Translations under genes and position numbers: made by a program
NCBI RefSeq assembly: GCF_014204715.1
Contig: NZ_JACHLY010000001.1
Coordinates: 1,829,001-1,893,000, forward strand
Source of the DNA: Streptomonospora salina
GTDB taxonomy: Bacteria; Actinomycetota; Actinomycetes; Streptosporangiales; Streptosporangiaceae
DNA length: 64,000 nt
Reading direction: 5' to 3'
Shown here: in pieces, positions 52,048 to 61,172 of the stretch
Numbering within the stretch: the first letter of the stretch is position 1
Layout of the letters: each line of letters starts with the position of its first letter
The notes under the pieces: model-generated
The model's database searches: none
Told to the model about the DNA's origin: nothing
What the model saw: only the letters and a program-made list of their open reading frames with translations

Positions 52048-52684
52048 GGCTCCTGGCCTCCCTCGGTCCCGGGCCCCCTCCAGGCCACTTCTGGGGAGCA
52101 AACGCGCGGATCGATCCCTCGCGTTCCCGTTTCGGCAGGCGAACCCGCCGGACCCCGCTCGGACCCGTCGGCGCCGCGATCCCCCGCGGCCGCTCCGCGC
52201 GGGCGGGGCATTCCCGCCTCTGGGAAAGCCGCGGTTTCCTCCCGAACACGGGCCTTCCTGCTGTGAAATCGCCCACTCGCTTCGATTGCGGCGGGAGCGA
52301 CCGCCTATAGTGCGAGAGTGGCCGCTTTTCTTTCGACGACCGCCGAACCGGGGGTTCCGCTCACCGGTCGGCGGCACGTGGACCTCGTGCGCATAGCACG
52401 CGAGCCTTGTTGTCCCTGACACAGCGCCCATCCACGCACCGGCCGCCGCCGGCCGAACGGCTTCTCGGCAAGGGCGCCGAGCCCGCTCGGATCCCTGCCG
52501 CTCCGTCGGCGGGCGCGCCACAGCCGCGGTACGGCTGCGCGCCGGTGCCCAGGTCAGGTCCCCGCTCGAAATACCGTGTCCGGCCACCCTCCGGCCCTGC
52601 CGGTCGAAAACGTGGTGGTGAGGACTCTGCCAACCTGAGCCGTCGACCCCATACGGCGGCTCGACGAGGAGGTCGGCGATCCCC
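52048..52684. other. Divergent intergenic region between htpX and korA
   Basis: About 640 bases. The only clear signal is TATAGT at 52306-52311 with CGATTG 17 bases upstream (52283-52288), a candidate plus-strand promoter giving korAB a ~370-base leader. Frames across the region look non-coding. Confidence 0.45.
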
Positions 52685-54532
52685 GTGACCAAGCAGGTCC
52701 AGCAGATCGATCGCGTCATCATCCGCTTCGCAGGCGACTCCGGCGACGGCATGCAGCTGACCGGAGACAGGTTCACCCAGGAGACGGCGTCCTTCGGGAA
52801 CGACCTGTCGACCCTGCCGAACTTCCCCGCGGAGATCCGCGCACCGGCGGGCACTCTGCCGGGCGTCTCCAGCTTCCAGCTCCACTTCGCGGACCACGAC
52901 ATCATGACGCCGGGCGACGCCCCCAACGTCCTCGTGGCCATGAACCCCGCAGCGCTCAAGGCCAACATGGAGGACGTGCCGCGCGGCGCGACGATCATCG
53001 TCAACACCGACGAGTTCACGAAGCGCAGCATGGCCAAGGTGGGCTACGACAGCGATCCGCTGTCGGACGGCTCGCTGTCGGAGTACAAGGTCAGCCAGGT
53101 TCCCCTGACCTCGATGACCGTCAAGGCGCTGGAAGAGTTCGACATCTCCAAGAAGGACGCCCAGCGCGCGAAGAACATGTTCGCGCTGGGGCTCCTTTCG
53201 TGGATGTACAACCGGCCCACCGAGGGCACTCTGGGCTTTCTGAAGTCCAAGTTCGCCGGCAAGCCCGAGATCCTGGCCGCCAACGTGGCAGCGTTCGAGG
53301 CGGGGTGGAACTTCGGTGAGACCACCGAGGACTTCGCCGTCTCCTACGAGATCAAGCCGGCCACGCTGCCCGAGGGCACGTACCGCAACATCACGGGCAA
53401 TCTGGCGATCTCTTATGGGCTGATCGCGGGATCGCAGCTGTCGGGGCTGCCGATGTTCCTGGGCTCCTACCCCATCACGCCCGCGTCGGACATCCTGCAC
53501 GAACTCTCCAAGCACAAGCACATGGGCGTGCGCACGTTCCAGGCCGAGGACGAGATCGCCGGCGTGGGTGCGGCGCTGGGCGCCGCGTTCGGCGGTTCGC
53601 TCGGGGTCACCACGACGTCGGGGCCGGGGATGGTGCTCAAGGCCGAGTCCCTGGGCCTGGCGGTGATGACCGAGCTGCCGCTGCTGGTGATCGACGTGCA
53701 GCGGGCCGGGCCGAGCACGGGCATGCCCACCAAGACCGAGCAGGCCGACCTGCTGATGGCGATGTTCGGGCGCAACGGCGAGTCCCCGGTTCCGGTGGTG
53801 GCGCCGCAGTCGCCGTCGGACTGCTTCGACATCGCGATCGAGGCCACCCGCATCGCGACCAAGTACCGCACTCCGGTGATCGTGCTCTCCGACGGCTACC
53901 TGGCCAACGGCTCCGAGCCCTGGCGCATCCCCGACGTCGCCGGCCTGCCCGACCTGACTGTCGATTTCGCCGCCGCCTCCGACGGGCAGAGCGAGTTCCG
54001 GCCCTACGACCGCGACCCCGAAACACTGGCCCGTCCGTGGGCGGTGCCGGGAACGGCCGGGCTGGAGCACCGCATCGGCGGCATCGAGAAGAGCGACGGC
54101 ACCGGCAACATCTCCTACAGCCCGTCCAACCACGACCTGATGGTGCGCTCCCGCCAGGCCAAGGTCGACGGCATCGCCCGGGACATCCCGGAGCTGGAGG
54201 TCGACGACCCCACGGGCGACGCCGACGTCCTCATCCTCGGCTGGGGCGGAACCTACGGGTCGATCGGCGCGGGCGTGCGCCGGGTGCGGCGCGCGGGCGG
54301 CAAGGTCGCCCAAGCCCACCTGCGCCACCTCAACCCCTTCCCGGAGAACCTGGGCGAGGTCCTGCGGTCCTACGACCGCGTGATCGTCCCCGAGATCAAC
54401 CTCGGCCAGCTGGGGACGCTGCTGCGCAGCAAGTACCTGGTCGACGTCATCGGCTACACGAAGGTCCGCGGCCTGCCGTTCAAGGCCGAAGAGCTGGCGG
54501 GCGTGATTCAGGAGGTCATCGACCGTGTCTGA
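52685..54532 (+). CDS. korA: 2-oxoacid:ferredoxin oxidoreductase, alpha (with fused gamma) subunit
   Basis: 615 residues, GTG at 52685. N-terminal gamma-type domain (VIIRFAGDSGDGMQLTGDRF to about residue 190), then the pyrimidine-binding alpha domain (GSYPITPASDILHELSKHKH, FQAEDEIAGVGAALGAAFGG, TTSGPGMVLKAESLGLAVM). The layout matches KorA of actinobacteria, which oxidises 2-oxoglutarate to succinyl-CoA and reduces ferredoxin with KorB. It overlaps korB by 8 bases. Confidence 0.93.
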   Translation: MTKQVQQIDRVIIRFAGDSGDGMQLTGDRFTQETASFGNDLSTLPNFPAEIRAPAGTLPGVSSFQLHFADHDIMTPGDAPNVLVAMNPAALKANMEDVPRGATIIVNTDEFTKRSMAKVGYDSDPLSDGSLSEYKVSQVPLTSMTVKALEEFDISKKDAQRAKNMFALGLLSWMYNRPTEGTLGFLKSKFAGKPEILAANVAAFEAGWNFGETTEDFAVSYEIKPATLPEGTYRNITGNLAISYGLIAGSQLSGLPMFLGSYPITPASDILHELSKHKHMGVRTFQAEDEIAGVGAALGAAFGGSLGVTTTSGPGMVLKAESLGLAVMTELPLLVIDVQRAGPSTGMPTKTEQADLLMAMFGRNGESPVPVVAPQSPSDCFDIAIEATRIATKYRTPVIVLSDGYLANGSEPWRIPDVAGLPDLTVDFAAASDGQSEFRPYDRDPETLARPWAVPGTAGLEHRIGGIEKSDGTGNISYSPSNHDLMVRSRQAKVDGIARDIPELEVDDPTGDADVLILGWGGTYGSIGAGVRRVRRAGGKVAQAHLRHLNPFPENLGEVLRSYDRVIVPEINLGQLGTLLRSKYLVDVIGYTKVRGLPFKAEELAGVIQEVIDRV

Positions 54533-55604
54533 GGGCAACGGCAATGGGACGGGCTCGGGCTTCAAGGGCCTGAGCCTGGTCCCCGGCACCGATACCGAAT
54601 ACAAGATGAAGGACTTCAAGTCCGATCAGGACGTGCGGTGGTGCCCGGGCTGCGGCGACTACGCGATCCTCGCGGCCTTCCAGGGGTTCCTTCCGGAGCT
54701 GGGCGTTCCGCGCGAGAACATCGTGATCGTCTCGGGCATCGGGTGCTCCTCACGGTTCCCCTACTACCTGAGCACCTACGGGATGCACTCGATCCACGGC
54801 CGGGCGCCGGCGATCGCCACCGGGCTGGCGTCGAGCCGCCCCGACCTGTCGGTGTGGGTGATCACCGGCGACGGCGACGGCCTGTCCATCGGCGGCAACC
54901 ACCTCATCCACGCGCTGCGCCGCAACGTCAACGTCAACGTGCTGCTGTTCAACAACCGCATCTACGGGTTGACCAAGGGGCAGTACTCGCCGACGTCGGA
55001 ATCCGGCATGGTCACCAAGTCCTCGCCGGCGGGATCGCTGGACACCCCGTTCAACCCGGTGTCGCTGGCGCTGGGCGCCGAGGCCGGGTTCGTGGCCCGC
55101 ACCGTCGACTCCGACCGCAAGCACGTCACCAGTGTGCTGCGGGCGGCCGCCGATCATCAGGGCGCTTCGTTCGTGGAGATCTACCAGAACTGCCCGATCT
55201 TCAACGACGACGCGTTCGGGCCGCTGAAGGACGCGAGCGAGCGCGACATGCGGCTGCTGCGCATGGAGCACGGGGAGCCGCTGCGCATCGGATCCGACCG
55301 GGGCGTCGTGCAGGGCGACTACGGCGAGCTGCAGACGGCCGATGTCGCCGACGTGGGTGAGGACGCGCTCGTGCGCCACGACGCGCACCGGCAGGACCCC
55401 GGCTATGCGTTCGCGCTCTCGCGCATGGACTACCCGGCGTTCGAGCACGTGCCGATCGGGGTGTTCCGCGACGTGGACCGGCCTACCTACGACGGGCGGA
55501 TGAACGACCAGCTGGCCGACGCCCGCACGGAGCGCAGCGGCCACGCCGAGCTGGAGTCGCTGCTGGCCAGCGGCGACACCTGGACGGTGAACCACTCGGG
55601 CTGA
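54525..55604 (+). CDS. korB: 2-oxoacid:ferredoxin oxidoreductase, beta subunit
   Basis: 359 residues, GTG at 54525 inside the end of korA. The thiamine-diphosphate domain is clear: WCPGCGDYAILAAFQGFLPE with [4Fe-4S] cysteines, GIGCSSRFPYYLSTYGMHSI, and the ThDP motif GDGDGLSIGGNHLIHALRRN. The later NCPIFNDDAF segment is typical. It pairs with KorA; the 8-base overlap indicates coupled translation and equal stoichiometry. Confidence 0.94.
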   Translation: MSEGNGNGTGSGFKGLSLVPGTDTEYKMKDFKSDQDVRWCPGCGDYAILAAFQGFLPELGVPRENIVIVSGIGCSSRFPYYLSTYGMHSIHGRAPAIATGLASSRPDLSVWVITGDGDGLSIGGNHLIHALRRNVNVNVLLFNNRIYGLTKGQYSPTSESGMVTKSSPAGSLDTPFNPVSLALGAEAGFVARTVDSDRKHVTSVLRAAADHQGASFVEIYQNCPIFNDDAFGPLKDASERDMRLLRMEHGEPLRIGSDRGVVQGDYGELQTADVADVGEDALVRHDAHRQDPGYAFALSRMDYPAFEHVPIGVFRDVDRPTYDGRMNDQLADARTERSGHAELESLLASGDTWTVNHSG

Positions 55605-55888
55605 TCCGGCGGTAGACGCCGACGAGGACGGCGGCGGGCGGCTGCGCGCATGCGCGGCCGCCCGCCCCGTCGCACGGCCGGTCCCGCCGAGCGCCGGGGC
55701 GGAGGCCGGGGCCGGACGGACTCCGACCGGGGCGGCTGCACGCGCCGAACAGTTCTCGTTCTGCCGTGCGGCGATCCGTCCACAGGCCGCCGGTCGTGTC
55801 TGGCCTCCGTGCCGTCCCGCGGCCTAGGTTGGGGGTGCGTGATGCCGCAGGAGGGGCGGCACCGGCGCTCGACACGGTGGGAGGCGGC

Positions 55889-57430
55889 ATGGGAGCCGGT
55901 GAGACGGCACAGACCAGAGCGAGCACGGTCGACGGCGTGGTGCGCAGGACCGCGGCTCGGGTTCCCGACCGGACCGCGCTGCGCTTCGGCGACCGCGAAT
56001 GGACCTTCGCCGAGCTCGATCAGGGGGCGACGCGGGTCGCGGCGTGGCTGCTGGGCCTCGGGCTCACCCGCGGCGACCGGGTGGCCGCCTACGGCCACAA
56101 CTCCGACGCCTACCTGCTGGCGTTTCTGGGCTGCGCCCGCGCCGGCCTGATCCATGTTCCGGTGAACCACAACCTCGGCGGCGCCGAACTGAGCTACCTG
56201 CTGTGGCAGTCGGGCAGCATCGTCGTACTGGCCGACGCCAAGCTCGCCGGGCGGGTCGAGGAGGTCCGCTCGCAGATCCCGGCGCGGGAGGTGCTCGCGC
56301 TGCGGGGAGCCGAGGAGTCGGTGCTGGAGGTGGCGCGCGACCCCGACGCCCCCGGCGAGGTGTTCGCCGAAGTCGGCGACACCGATCTGGTCCAACTGCT
56401 CTACACCTCCGGCACCACCTCCCGGCCCAAGGGCGCGATGATGACCCACCGCGCGCTGGTGCACGAGTACCTCAGCTGCCTGCACAGCCTCGACATCACC
56501 GAGAACGACAGCATGCTGCACGCCCTGCCGCTGTACCACTCGGCGCAGATGCACGTCTTCTTGATGCCGGCCCTGGCTGCGGGCGCCTACAGCGAGGTCG
56601 TCGAGAAGCCCGAGCCCGCCGACCTGCTGCGCCGCATCGAGGAGACCGGCGTCACGGCGTTCTTCGCCGCGCCCGCCGTCTGGGCGGCGCTGTCCGACCA
56701 CCCCGATTTCTCCGTCCGCGACCTGTCCGGGCTGGCCAAGGCCTACTACGGCGCGGCGATCATGCCGGTTCCGGTGCTGGAGCGGATCCGGGAGCGCCAT
56801 CCGGGGATCGGCTTCTACAACTGCTTCGGGCAGAGCGAGATCGGCCCTCTGGCCACCGTGCTGCGCCCTGAGGAGCACGTCGAGGGGCGGATGGAGTCCT
56901 GCGGGCGCCCGGTGCTGTTCGTCGAGGCGCGCCTGGTCGACGATCGCGGAGGCGACGTCGGCCCGGACGAGCGCGGCGAGGTCGTCTACCGGTCCCCGCA
57001 GTTGTGCGCGGGCTACTGGGACAAGCCCGAGGAGACCGCCGAGGCGTTCCGCGACGGCTGGTTCCACTCCGGCGACGTCGCGCGGCGCGATTCCGAGGGC
57101 TACTTCACGATCGTGGACCGGGTGAAGGACGTGATCAACAGCGGCGGCGTGCTCGTCGCGCCCCGGGAGGTCGAGGACGTGCTGTACCAGCACCCCGCGG
57201 TCGCCGAGGCGGCGGTGATCGCGGTCCCCGACGCCGCCTGGGGCGAGGCGGTCACCGCGGTCGCGGTGCTGAAGGACCGGGTCGGCGAAGACGAGCTGAT
57301 CGCGTTCGTGCGCGGGCGCCTCGCAGGGTTCAAAACGCCCAAACGCGTGCACGCCGTCGACGAACTTCCGCGCAATGCCAGCGGAAAGCTGCTGAAGCGC
57401 GTGCTGCGGGAGCGCTTCGGCGCGTCTTGA
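55889..57430 (+). CDS. Acyl-CoA synthetase (AMP-forming)
   Basis: ANL-superfamily adenylating enzyme of 513 residues, ATG at 55889 with GGGAGG 4 bases before. The P-loop-like motif LLYTSGTTSRPKGAMMTHRA is near residue 172, the A5-type motif reads FYNCFGQSEIGPLATV, A7/A8 GWFHSGDVARRDSEGYF with DRVKDVINSGG, and the catalytic Lys in PRNASGKLLKRVL near the end. The substrate is probably a fatty or other carboxylic acid. It stands 284 bases after korB and is not clearly in its operon. Confidence 0.88.
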   Translation: MGAGETAQTRASTVDGVVRRTAARVPDRTALRFGDREWTFAELDQGATRVAAWLLGLGLTRGDRVAAYGHNSDAYLLAFLGCARAGLIHVPVNHNLGGAELSYLLWQSGSIVVLADAKLAGRVEEVRSQIPAREVLALRGAEESVLEVARDPDAPGEVFAEVGDTDLVQLLYTSGTTSRPKGAMMTHRALVHEYLSCLHSLDITENDSMLHALPLYHSAQMHVFLMPALAAGAYSEVVEKPEPADLLRRIEETGVTAFFAAPAVWAALSDHPDFSVRDLSGLAKAYYGAAIMPVPVLERIRERHPGIGFYNCFGQSEIGPLATVLRPEEHVEGRMESCGRPVLFVEARLVDDRGGDVGPDERGEVVYRSPQLCAGYWDKPEETAEAFRDGWFHSGDVARRDSEGYFTIVDRVKDVINSGGVLVAPREVEDVLYQHPAVAEAAVIAVPDAAWGEAVTAVAVLKDRVGEDELIAFVRGRLAGFKTPKRVHAVDELPRNASGKLLKRVLRERFGAS

Positions 57431-57514
57431 GCGGGCGGGCCGCAGTGGCCGCGGCTCCGCATCGATGCGGGCCGCCGCGCGGACGGTGTCGGCGCAAGGG
57501 AATACCCTGCGGGT

Positions 57515-58177
57515 ATGCGTATTGTCATCGCCGGAGGACACGGCAAAATCGCGCTGCGGCTCGAACGGCTCCTGGCCGAGCGCGGCGACACGCCGGTCGG
57601 CCTCATCCGCAATCCCGACCATGCCGACGACGTGCGCGCGGCCGGTGCCGAGCCCGTCGTGATCGACCTGGAGAGCGCCACCGTCACCGAGCTCGCCGAG
57701 AAGGTGATGGGCGCCGATGGGGTCGTTTTCGCCGCCGGTGCCGGGCCCGGCAGCGACGCCGAGCGCAAGTCCACCGTCGACCGCGACTCCGCTCGGTTGC
57801 TGGCCGACGCGGCCTCGCTGGCCGGTGTTCGGCGCTACATCATGGTCTCGGCCATCGCAGTGGACGAAGGCCCGGCGCCGGACGCCGAGCCGGTGTGGGC
57901 CGCCTATGTCGAGGCCAAGCGCGCGGCCGACGACGATCTGCGCCAGCGCAGCCTGGAGACGGACTGGACGATCCTGCGCCCGGGCCGGCTCACCGAGGAT
58001 CCGGGAACCGGGGCGGTGCTGCTTGCGCCGGAGGTGGAGCGGGCGGAGATCCCGCGCGCGGACGTCGCCGCGGTGATCGTCGCGCTGATCGACGAGCCCT
58101 CCACCGTCGGAAAGGTGCTTGAGCTGGTGAGCGGGTCCACGCCGATCGCAGATGCGGTCGAGGCCGCCGGATCCTGA
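57515..58177 (+). CDS. NAD(P)-binding atypical short-chain dehydrogenase
   Basis: 220 residues with a Rossmann fold: MRIVIAGGHGKIALRLERLL carries a GGxGxI-type nucleotide motif, followed by GVVFAAGAGPGSDAERKSTV and the YVEAKRAADDDLRQRSLETD and WTILRPGRLTEDPGTG region typical of NAD(P)-binding proteins of the YwnB/SDR-a5 type. The catalytic YxxxK is Y-V-E-A-K. The substrate is unknown. Confidence 0.85.
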   Translation: MRIVIAGGHGKIALRLERLLAERGDTPVGLIRNPDHADDVRAAGAEPVVIDLESATVTELAEKVMGADGVVFAAGAGPGSDAERKSTVDRDSARLLADAASLAGVRRYIMVSAIAVDEGPAPDAEPVWAAYVEAKRAADDDLRQRSLETDWTILRPGRLTEDPGTGAVLLAPEVERAEIPRADVAAVIVALIDEPSTVGKVLELVSGSTPIADAVEAAGS

Positions 58178-58325
58178 CCCGTCGGGGGTTTCTGGCTAGA
58201 ACTCCCGCAAAAGAGGCATGATGGGTGCGGACGTGCCCGGCGGAGTGGCTCCTCGGCTGACGTGGATGGCGGGCAACGCTCAACAGGCAGGCGAGCGCCG
58301 CACAGAGCAGATGGGTACGGGTGAA

Positions 58326-58856
58326 ATGAGCGTCACGCAGGTCGTGAGGGACAGCACTGTCGTCGAGCACGCGAAGGTCGCCGCGCAGCAGAAGCGCCGG
58401 ATGTTCATCGTGCAGCTGGACATCGACAATTACGATGAGGCGTCCAGCAAGGTCCGCCCCGGTCTGACCCGCATCCTGGAGGGGATCGAGGAAACCGGGT
58501 GGCGGCTGGATCAGATCACCCCCAGCCCGGACGAGGGCGGCGCGGCGTCGCGCCTGTTCATCTTCCGCCCGGAGGCAGCGGGCGGCCAGCAGGCACCCGG
58601 GTACCCCACGACGGGGCAGCAGGCGGCTTATCAGCACTACCCCGCCGGTGCGCAGCCGCAGCACCAGGACCCCTACGGCGGTTACCAGTACCAGACCGGG
58701 CAGCAGTACGGCCAGGGCTACCAGCAGCAGTACCAGTACCCGGGCTACGGCCAGCAGCAGTACCCCGGTTACGGGCAACAGCAGCAGCCGGGTTACGGAC
58801 AGCAGCAGCCCGGCTATGGGCAGCAGTACCCGGGCTACGGCCAGCAGGGCTGGTGA
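58326..58856 (+). CDS. Protein with conserved N-terminal domain and prion-like Gln/Tyr/Gly tail
   Basis: About 176 residues from the ATG at 58326 (MSVTQVVRDSTVVEHAKVAA); in-frame starts upstream to 58218 are possible. Residues 1-88 form a folded-looking domain (RRMFIVQLDIDNYDEASSKV, RILEGIEETGWRLDQITPSP). Residues ~90 to the end are Q/Y/G/P only, with repeats of the type PGYGQQQ. Such tails drive condensates or sticky assemblies in eukaryotic proteins and occur on a few actinobacterial proteins. Function unknown. Confidence 0.65.
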   Translation: MSVTQVVRDSTVVEHAKVAAQQKRRMFIVQLDIDNYDEASSKVRPGLTRILEGIEETGWRLDQITPSPDEGGAASRLFIFRPEAAGGQQAPGYPTTGQQAAYQHYPAGAQPQHQDPYGGYQYQTGQQYGQGYQQQYQYPGYGQQQYPGYGQQQQPGYGQQQPGYGQQYPGYGQQGW

Positions 58857-58933
58857 AACGGATCCGGCCGTAAGCGCGCCGGCGCCTGCGGATCGGGGAC
58901 GGGTCCGACCGAGGCGCCGCCCGAACGGCTCGA

Positions 58934-58962
58934 CGGCCCGCGTGCCGAGCACGCGGGCCGTT
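58934..58962 (+). terminator. Hairpin terminator after the Gln/Tyr-rich protein gene
   Basis: Perfect 13-bp stem ACGGCCCGCGTGC/GCACGCGGGCCGT with a 3-base loop, ~75 bases past the stop. The rest of 58857-59222 (about 366 bases) holds no gene; 59098-59165 is AT-rich and probably contains the promoter of the next gene. Confidence 0.65.
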
Positions 58963-59222
58963 CGCATGCCCGCACCGAAGTCCGGGGCGCCGACACGCCG
59001 ACGCCGCACGCCCGCGGCCGGAGGTGCCGCGGCGCTCGGCGGCGAGGGGCGACACGCCCGTTCTGCGCGGAAAGCCGGATCCTCGCAGTTCACGGACTAA
59101 ATAATCGTCGACGTTCTGCCCGTAATGACGTGACGCATCCGGACGACTACGTTACGTTTCTAATCGCGGGGCGGAGAGCAACGCCGTCCCCAGAAGCTTC
59201 CCGTATGTCCGAGAGGAATCCC

Positions 59223-59432
59223 ATGAACCGCATCGCCAAGGTCTCCGGCCTCGTCGCCGCCACCGCTCTCGCCTTCGGCGCCATGGCCGGCACCGCCAGC
59301 GCCGACAACAACGCCGACGTGCAGAACATCACCGTCCCGGTGTGCGTCGACGTGCTCCAGGCCTCGGGCGTCGCCCCCGACGGCTGCTCCGTCATCGACG
59401 TGCACGACGAGAAGGGCCTCGGCGTCAGCTGA
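59223..59432 (+). CDS. Small secreted protein with two cysteines
   Basis: 69 residues, ATG at 59223 (MNRIAKVSGLVAATALAFGA) with AGAGGA 5 bases before. The signal peptide ends near TASA; the mature part is ~40 residues with NADVQNITVPVCVDVLQASG and a second Cys in APDGCSVIDV. The exported Val/Asn-rich core with paired Cys resembles the rodlin-like array at 46-47 kb in style, though the sequence is not the same. Function unknown. Confidence 0.65.
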   Translation: MNRIAKVSGLVAATALAFGAMAGTASADNNADVQNITVPVCVDVLQASGVAPDGCSVIDVHDEKGLGVS

Positions 59433-59453
59433 GTCCGGTCCGCCGGAACACCG

Positions 59454-59483
59454 GGCCCGGGCGGCATCGCGACCGCCCGGGCC
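59454..59483 (+). terminator. Hairpin terminator after the small secreted protein
   Basis: An 11-bp perfect stem GGCCCGGGCGG/CCGCCCGGGCC with an 8-base loop, 21 bases past the stop, followed by TTCGTCGTCT. Confidence 0.75.
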
Positions 59484-59620
59484 TTCGTCGTCTCCGGAGG
59501 AGGACCCGCGACTGCGGCGTACACCCCCAAGCCGGGCACGCCGGCGGAGAAATCCCCGCGTACTCGCCCGTAACCCGACACCCGCCTGAATGCTGGCCTC
59601 CATGCACGTGGGGAGGCAGC

Positions 59621-60214
59621 ATGGCGGTCATGAGCATCGGGAAACCGGACCCGCCCGCCGGGAGACTGACGGTCCAGGACCTGGCCCGCACGCCGGACGA
59701 CGGCCGGCGCTACGAACTGGCCGACGGGAAACTCGACGTGTCCCCGGCGCCGGTGTTCCTGCACACCCTGATCGAGGGACGGCTGTGCACCCACCTCGGG
59801 AGCGTTGCACCGTCCGAGTTCGCGGTCCTGCCTGGGGCGGGTATCAACCTCACCGCGGACCGCACGCGCCACCGCGTCCCGGATCCGGCGGTGATCCGAT
59901 TGAGCGACGCCGACCACCCCTACCTCACACGCCCGCCCGCCCTCGCCGTCGAGGTCGTCTCCCCGGAGAGCGTGTTCCGCGACAACCACACCAAGCGACG
60001 GGAGTACGCGGAGTTCGGCATCGAGTCCTACTGGATCGTCGCCCCGGAAAAAGAGGGGATCATGGAGTTCCGCCTGGACGACGACCAGTACGTCGAGACG
60101 GCACAGGTCTACGGCGACGACGTCTTCGAGACCGACTTCCCCTTCCCCCTGAAGATCGTCCCCACCTGGCTCACCGCCGACGGCCCCTGGAAGCGGCACA
60201 TCGGCGGCGAATGA
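59621..60214 (+). CDS. Uma2 family endonuclease-like protein (DUF820)
   Basis: 197 residues, ATG at 59621 with GGGGAGG 4 bases before. The PD-(D/E)XK-type Uma2 fold is suggested by RYELADGKLDVSPAPVFLHT, VPDPAVIRL, LAVEVVSPESVFRDNHTKRR and EYAEFGIESYWIVAPEK, including the Asp...Glu-x-Val...Lys arrangement of the family. These proteins are abundant in actinobacteria and cyanobacteria with unproven roles. Confidence 0.85.
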   Translation: MAVMSIGKPDPPAGRLTVQDLARTPDDGRRYELADGKLDVSPAPVFLHTLIEGRLCTHLGSVAPSEFAVLPGAGINLTADRTRHRVPDPAVIRLSDADHPYLTRPPALAVEVVSPESVFRDNHTKRREYAEFGIESYWIVAPEKEGIMEFRLDDDQYVETAQVYGDDVFETDFPFPLKIVPTWLTADGPWKRHIGGE

Positions 60215-60299
60215 CCGCACACCGCGGATCCGCGGCCGCTCACTCCGGCAGCGGGGCCGCCGCAGTGCCCCGCGGCGGAGCCCGCCCGATCCGCCGGTG

Positions 60300-60521
60300 T
60301 CACTCGGGCGCGTGGCAGACGGCTTCGACGTTGTTGCCGTCGGGGTCGCGGACGAAGGTCCCGTAGAAATACGGGTGGTATTCGGGCCACAGCCGGGGCG
60401 CGTGCAGGACTTCGGCGCCGGCGGAGAGCGCGGCCGCGTGAAACGACTCGACGGCGGCGCGAATCCCGCTCGGGTTCTCCCGGTGCGCCTGACATTCGGT
60501 GTCAGGAATAGGCGTGACCAT
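60300..60521 (-). pseudogene. VOC/glyoxalase-family C-terminal fragment
   Basis: The last ~55 residues of a glyoxalase-type domain are present (IRAAVESFHAAALSAGAEVL, YHPYFYGTFVRDPDGNNVEA with the metal-binding Glu). The N-terminal ~70 residues are missing: upstream the reading frame runs antisense into the next gene. It is a truncated remnant. Confidence 0.7.
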
Positions 60522-61071
60522 GGCCGGCATGTACGAGACCGGCACTGAACTCGACGAACTCCAGAATCTGCTCGACGCCTCGCTGAACCGGGCGGGCACC
60601 CACTTGCGGTCGATCTACGGGGCCGACGGGGAGCGGTCGGCCACGCTCACCGCCGAACAGCTCACCCGTGTGCTCACCGGGATGTGCACACTGGCGCTGT
60701 CCACGGTGACAGCCGAGGGGGAACCCCGCATCAGCGGCGTCGACGGCCACTTCCTGCACGGACGCTGGTTCGTGGGCACCGATCGCTCCGCGGCCAAGGC
60801 CCGCCATCTGGCGGCCCGCCCCGGCGTGAGCGTCGCCCACATGCGCGGTGAGGCCGTCGGCGTTTTCACCCACGGCGCCGCGGTCCCCATCACCCCGAAA
60901 GACGCGGAGGATCCGGAGGCTTCCGGGTGGCCCGCCGTGCTGGAGCACCTCGTCGCCCACTACGGCGAGTCCCCGATGAACTGGGGCGACGACATCGTCT
61001 ACTACCGGATCGATCCGCACTGGATGACCGCCTACTGCATCGACCCGGACGCGGTGCTGTCCGCCCCCTGA
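60514..61071 (+). CDS. Pyridoxamine 5'-phosphate oxidase-fold (flavin split-barrel) protein
   Basis: About 185 residues; GTG at 60514 chosen because AGGA lies 6 bases before, with ATGs at 60520 and 60529 as alternatives. Split-barrel features: MCTLALSTVTAEGEPRISGV, GRWFVGTDRSAAKARHLAAR, PGVSVAHMRGEAVGVFTHG. Such proteins bind FMN, F420 or heme; the cofactor cannot be read from sequence. It is divergent from the VOC remnant. Confidence 0.78.
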   Translation: MTMAGMYETGTELDELQNLLDASLNRAGTHLRSIYGADGERSATLTAEQLTRVLTGMCTLALSTVTAEGEPRISGVDGHFLHGRWFVGTDRSAAKARHLAARPGVSVAHMRGEAVGVFTHGAAVPITPKDAEDPEASGWPAVLEHLVAHYGESPMNWGDDIVYYRIDPHWMTAYCIDPDAVLSAP

Positions 61072-61172
61072 AGCGCATTCCCGTTCCGCCCGGTGAGCGC
61101 CGGGCTGCAGCGCCCTCCGCGGTGCCGGGCCGGTCGGCGACCGGCCCGGCACCGCGGCATAGCCTGGACGGC

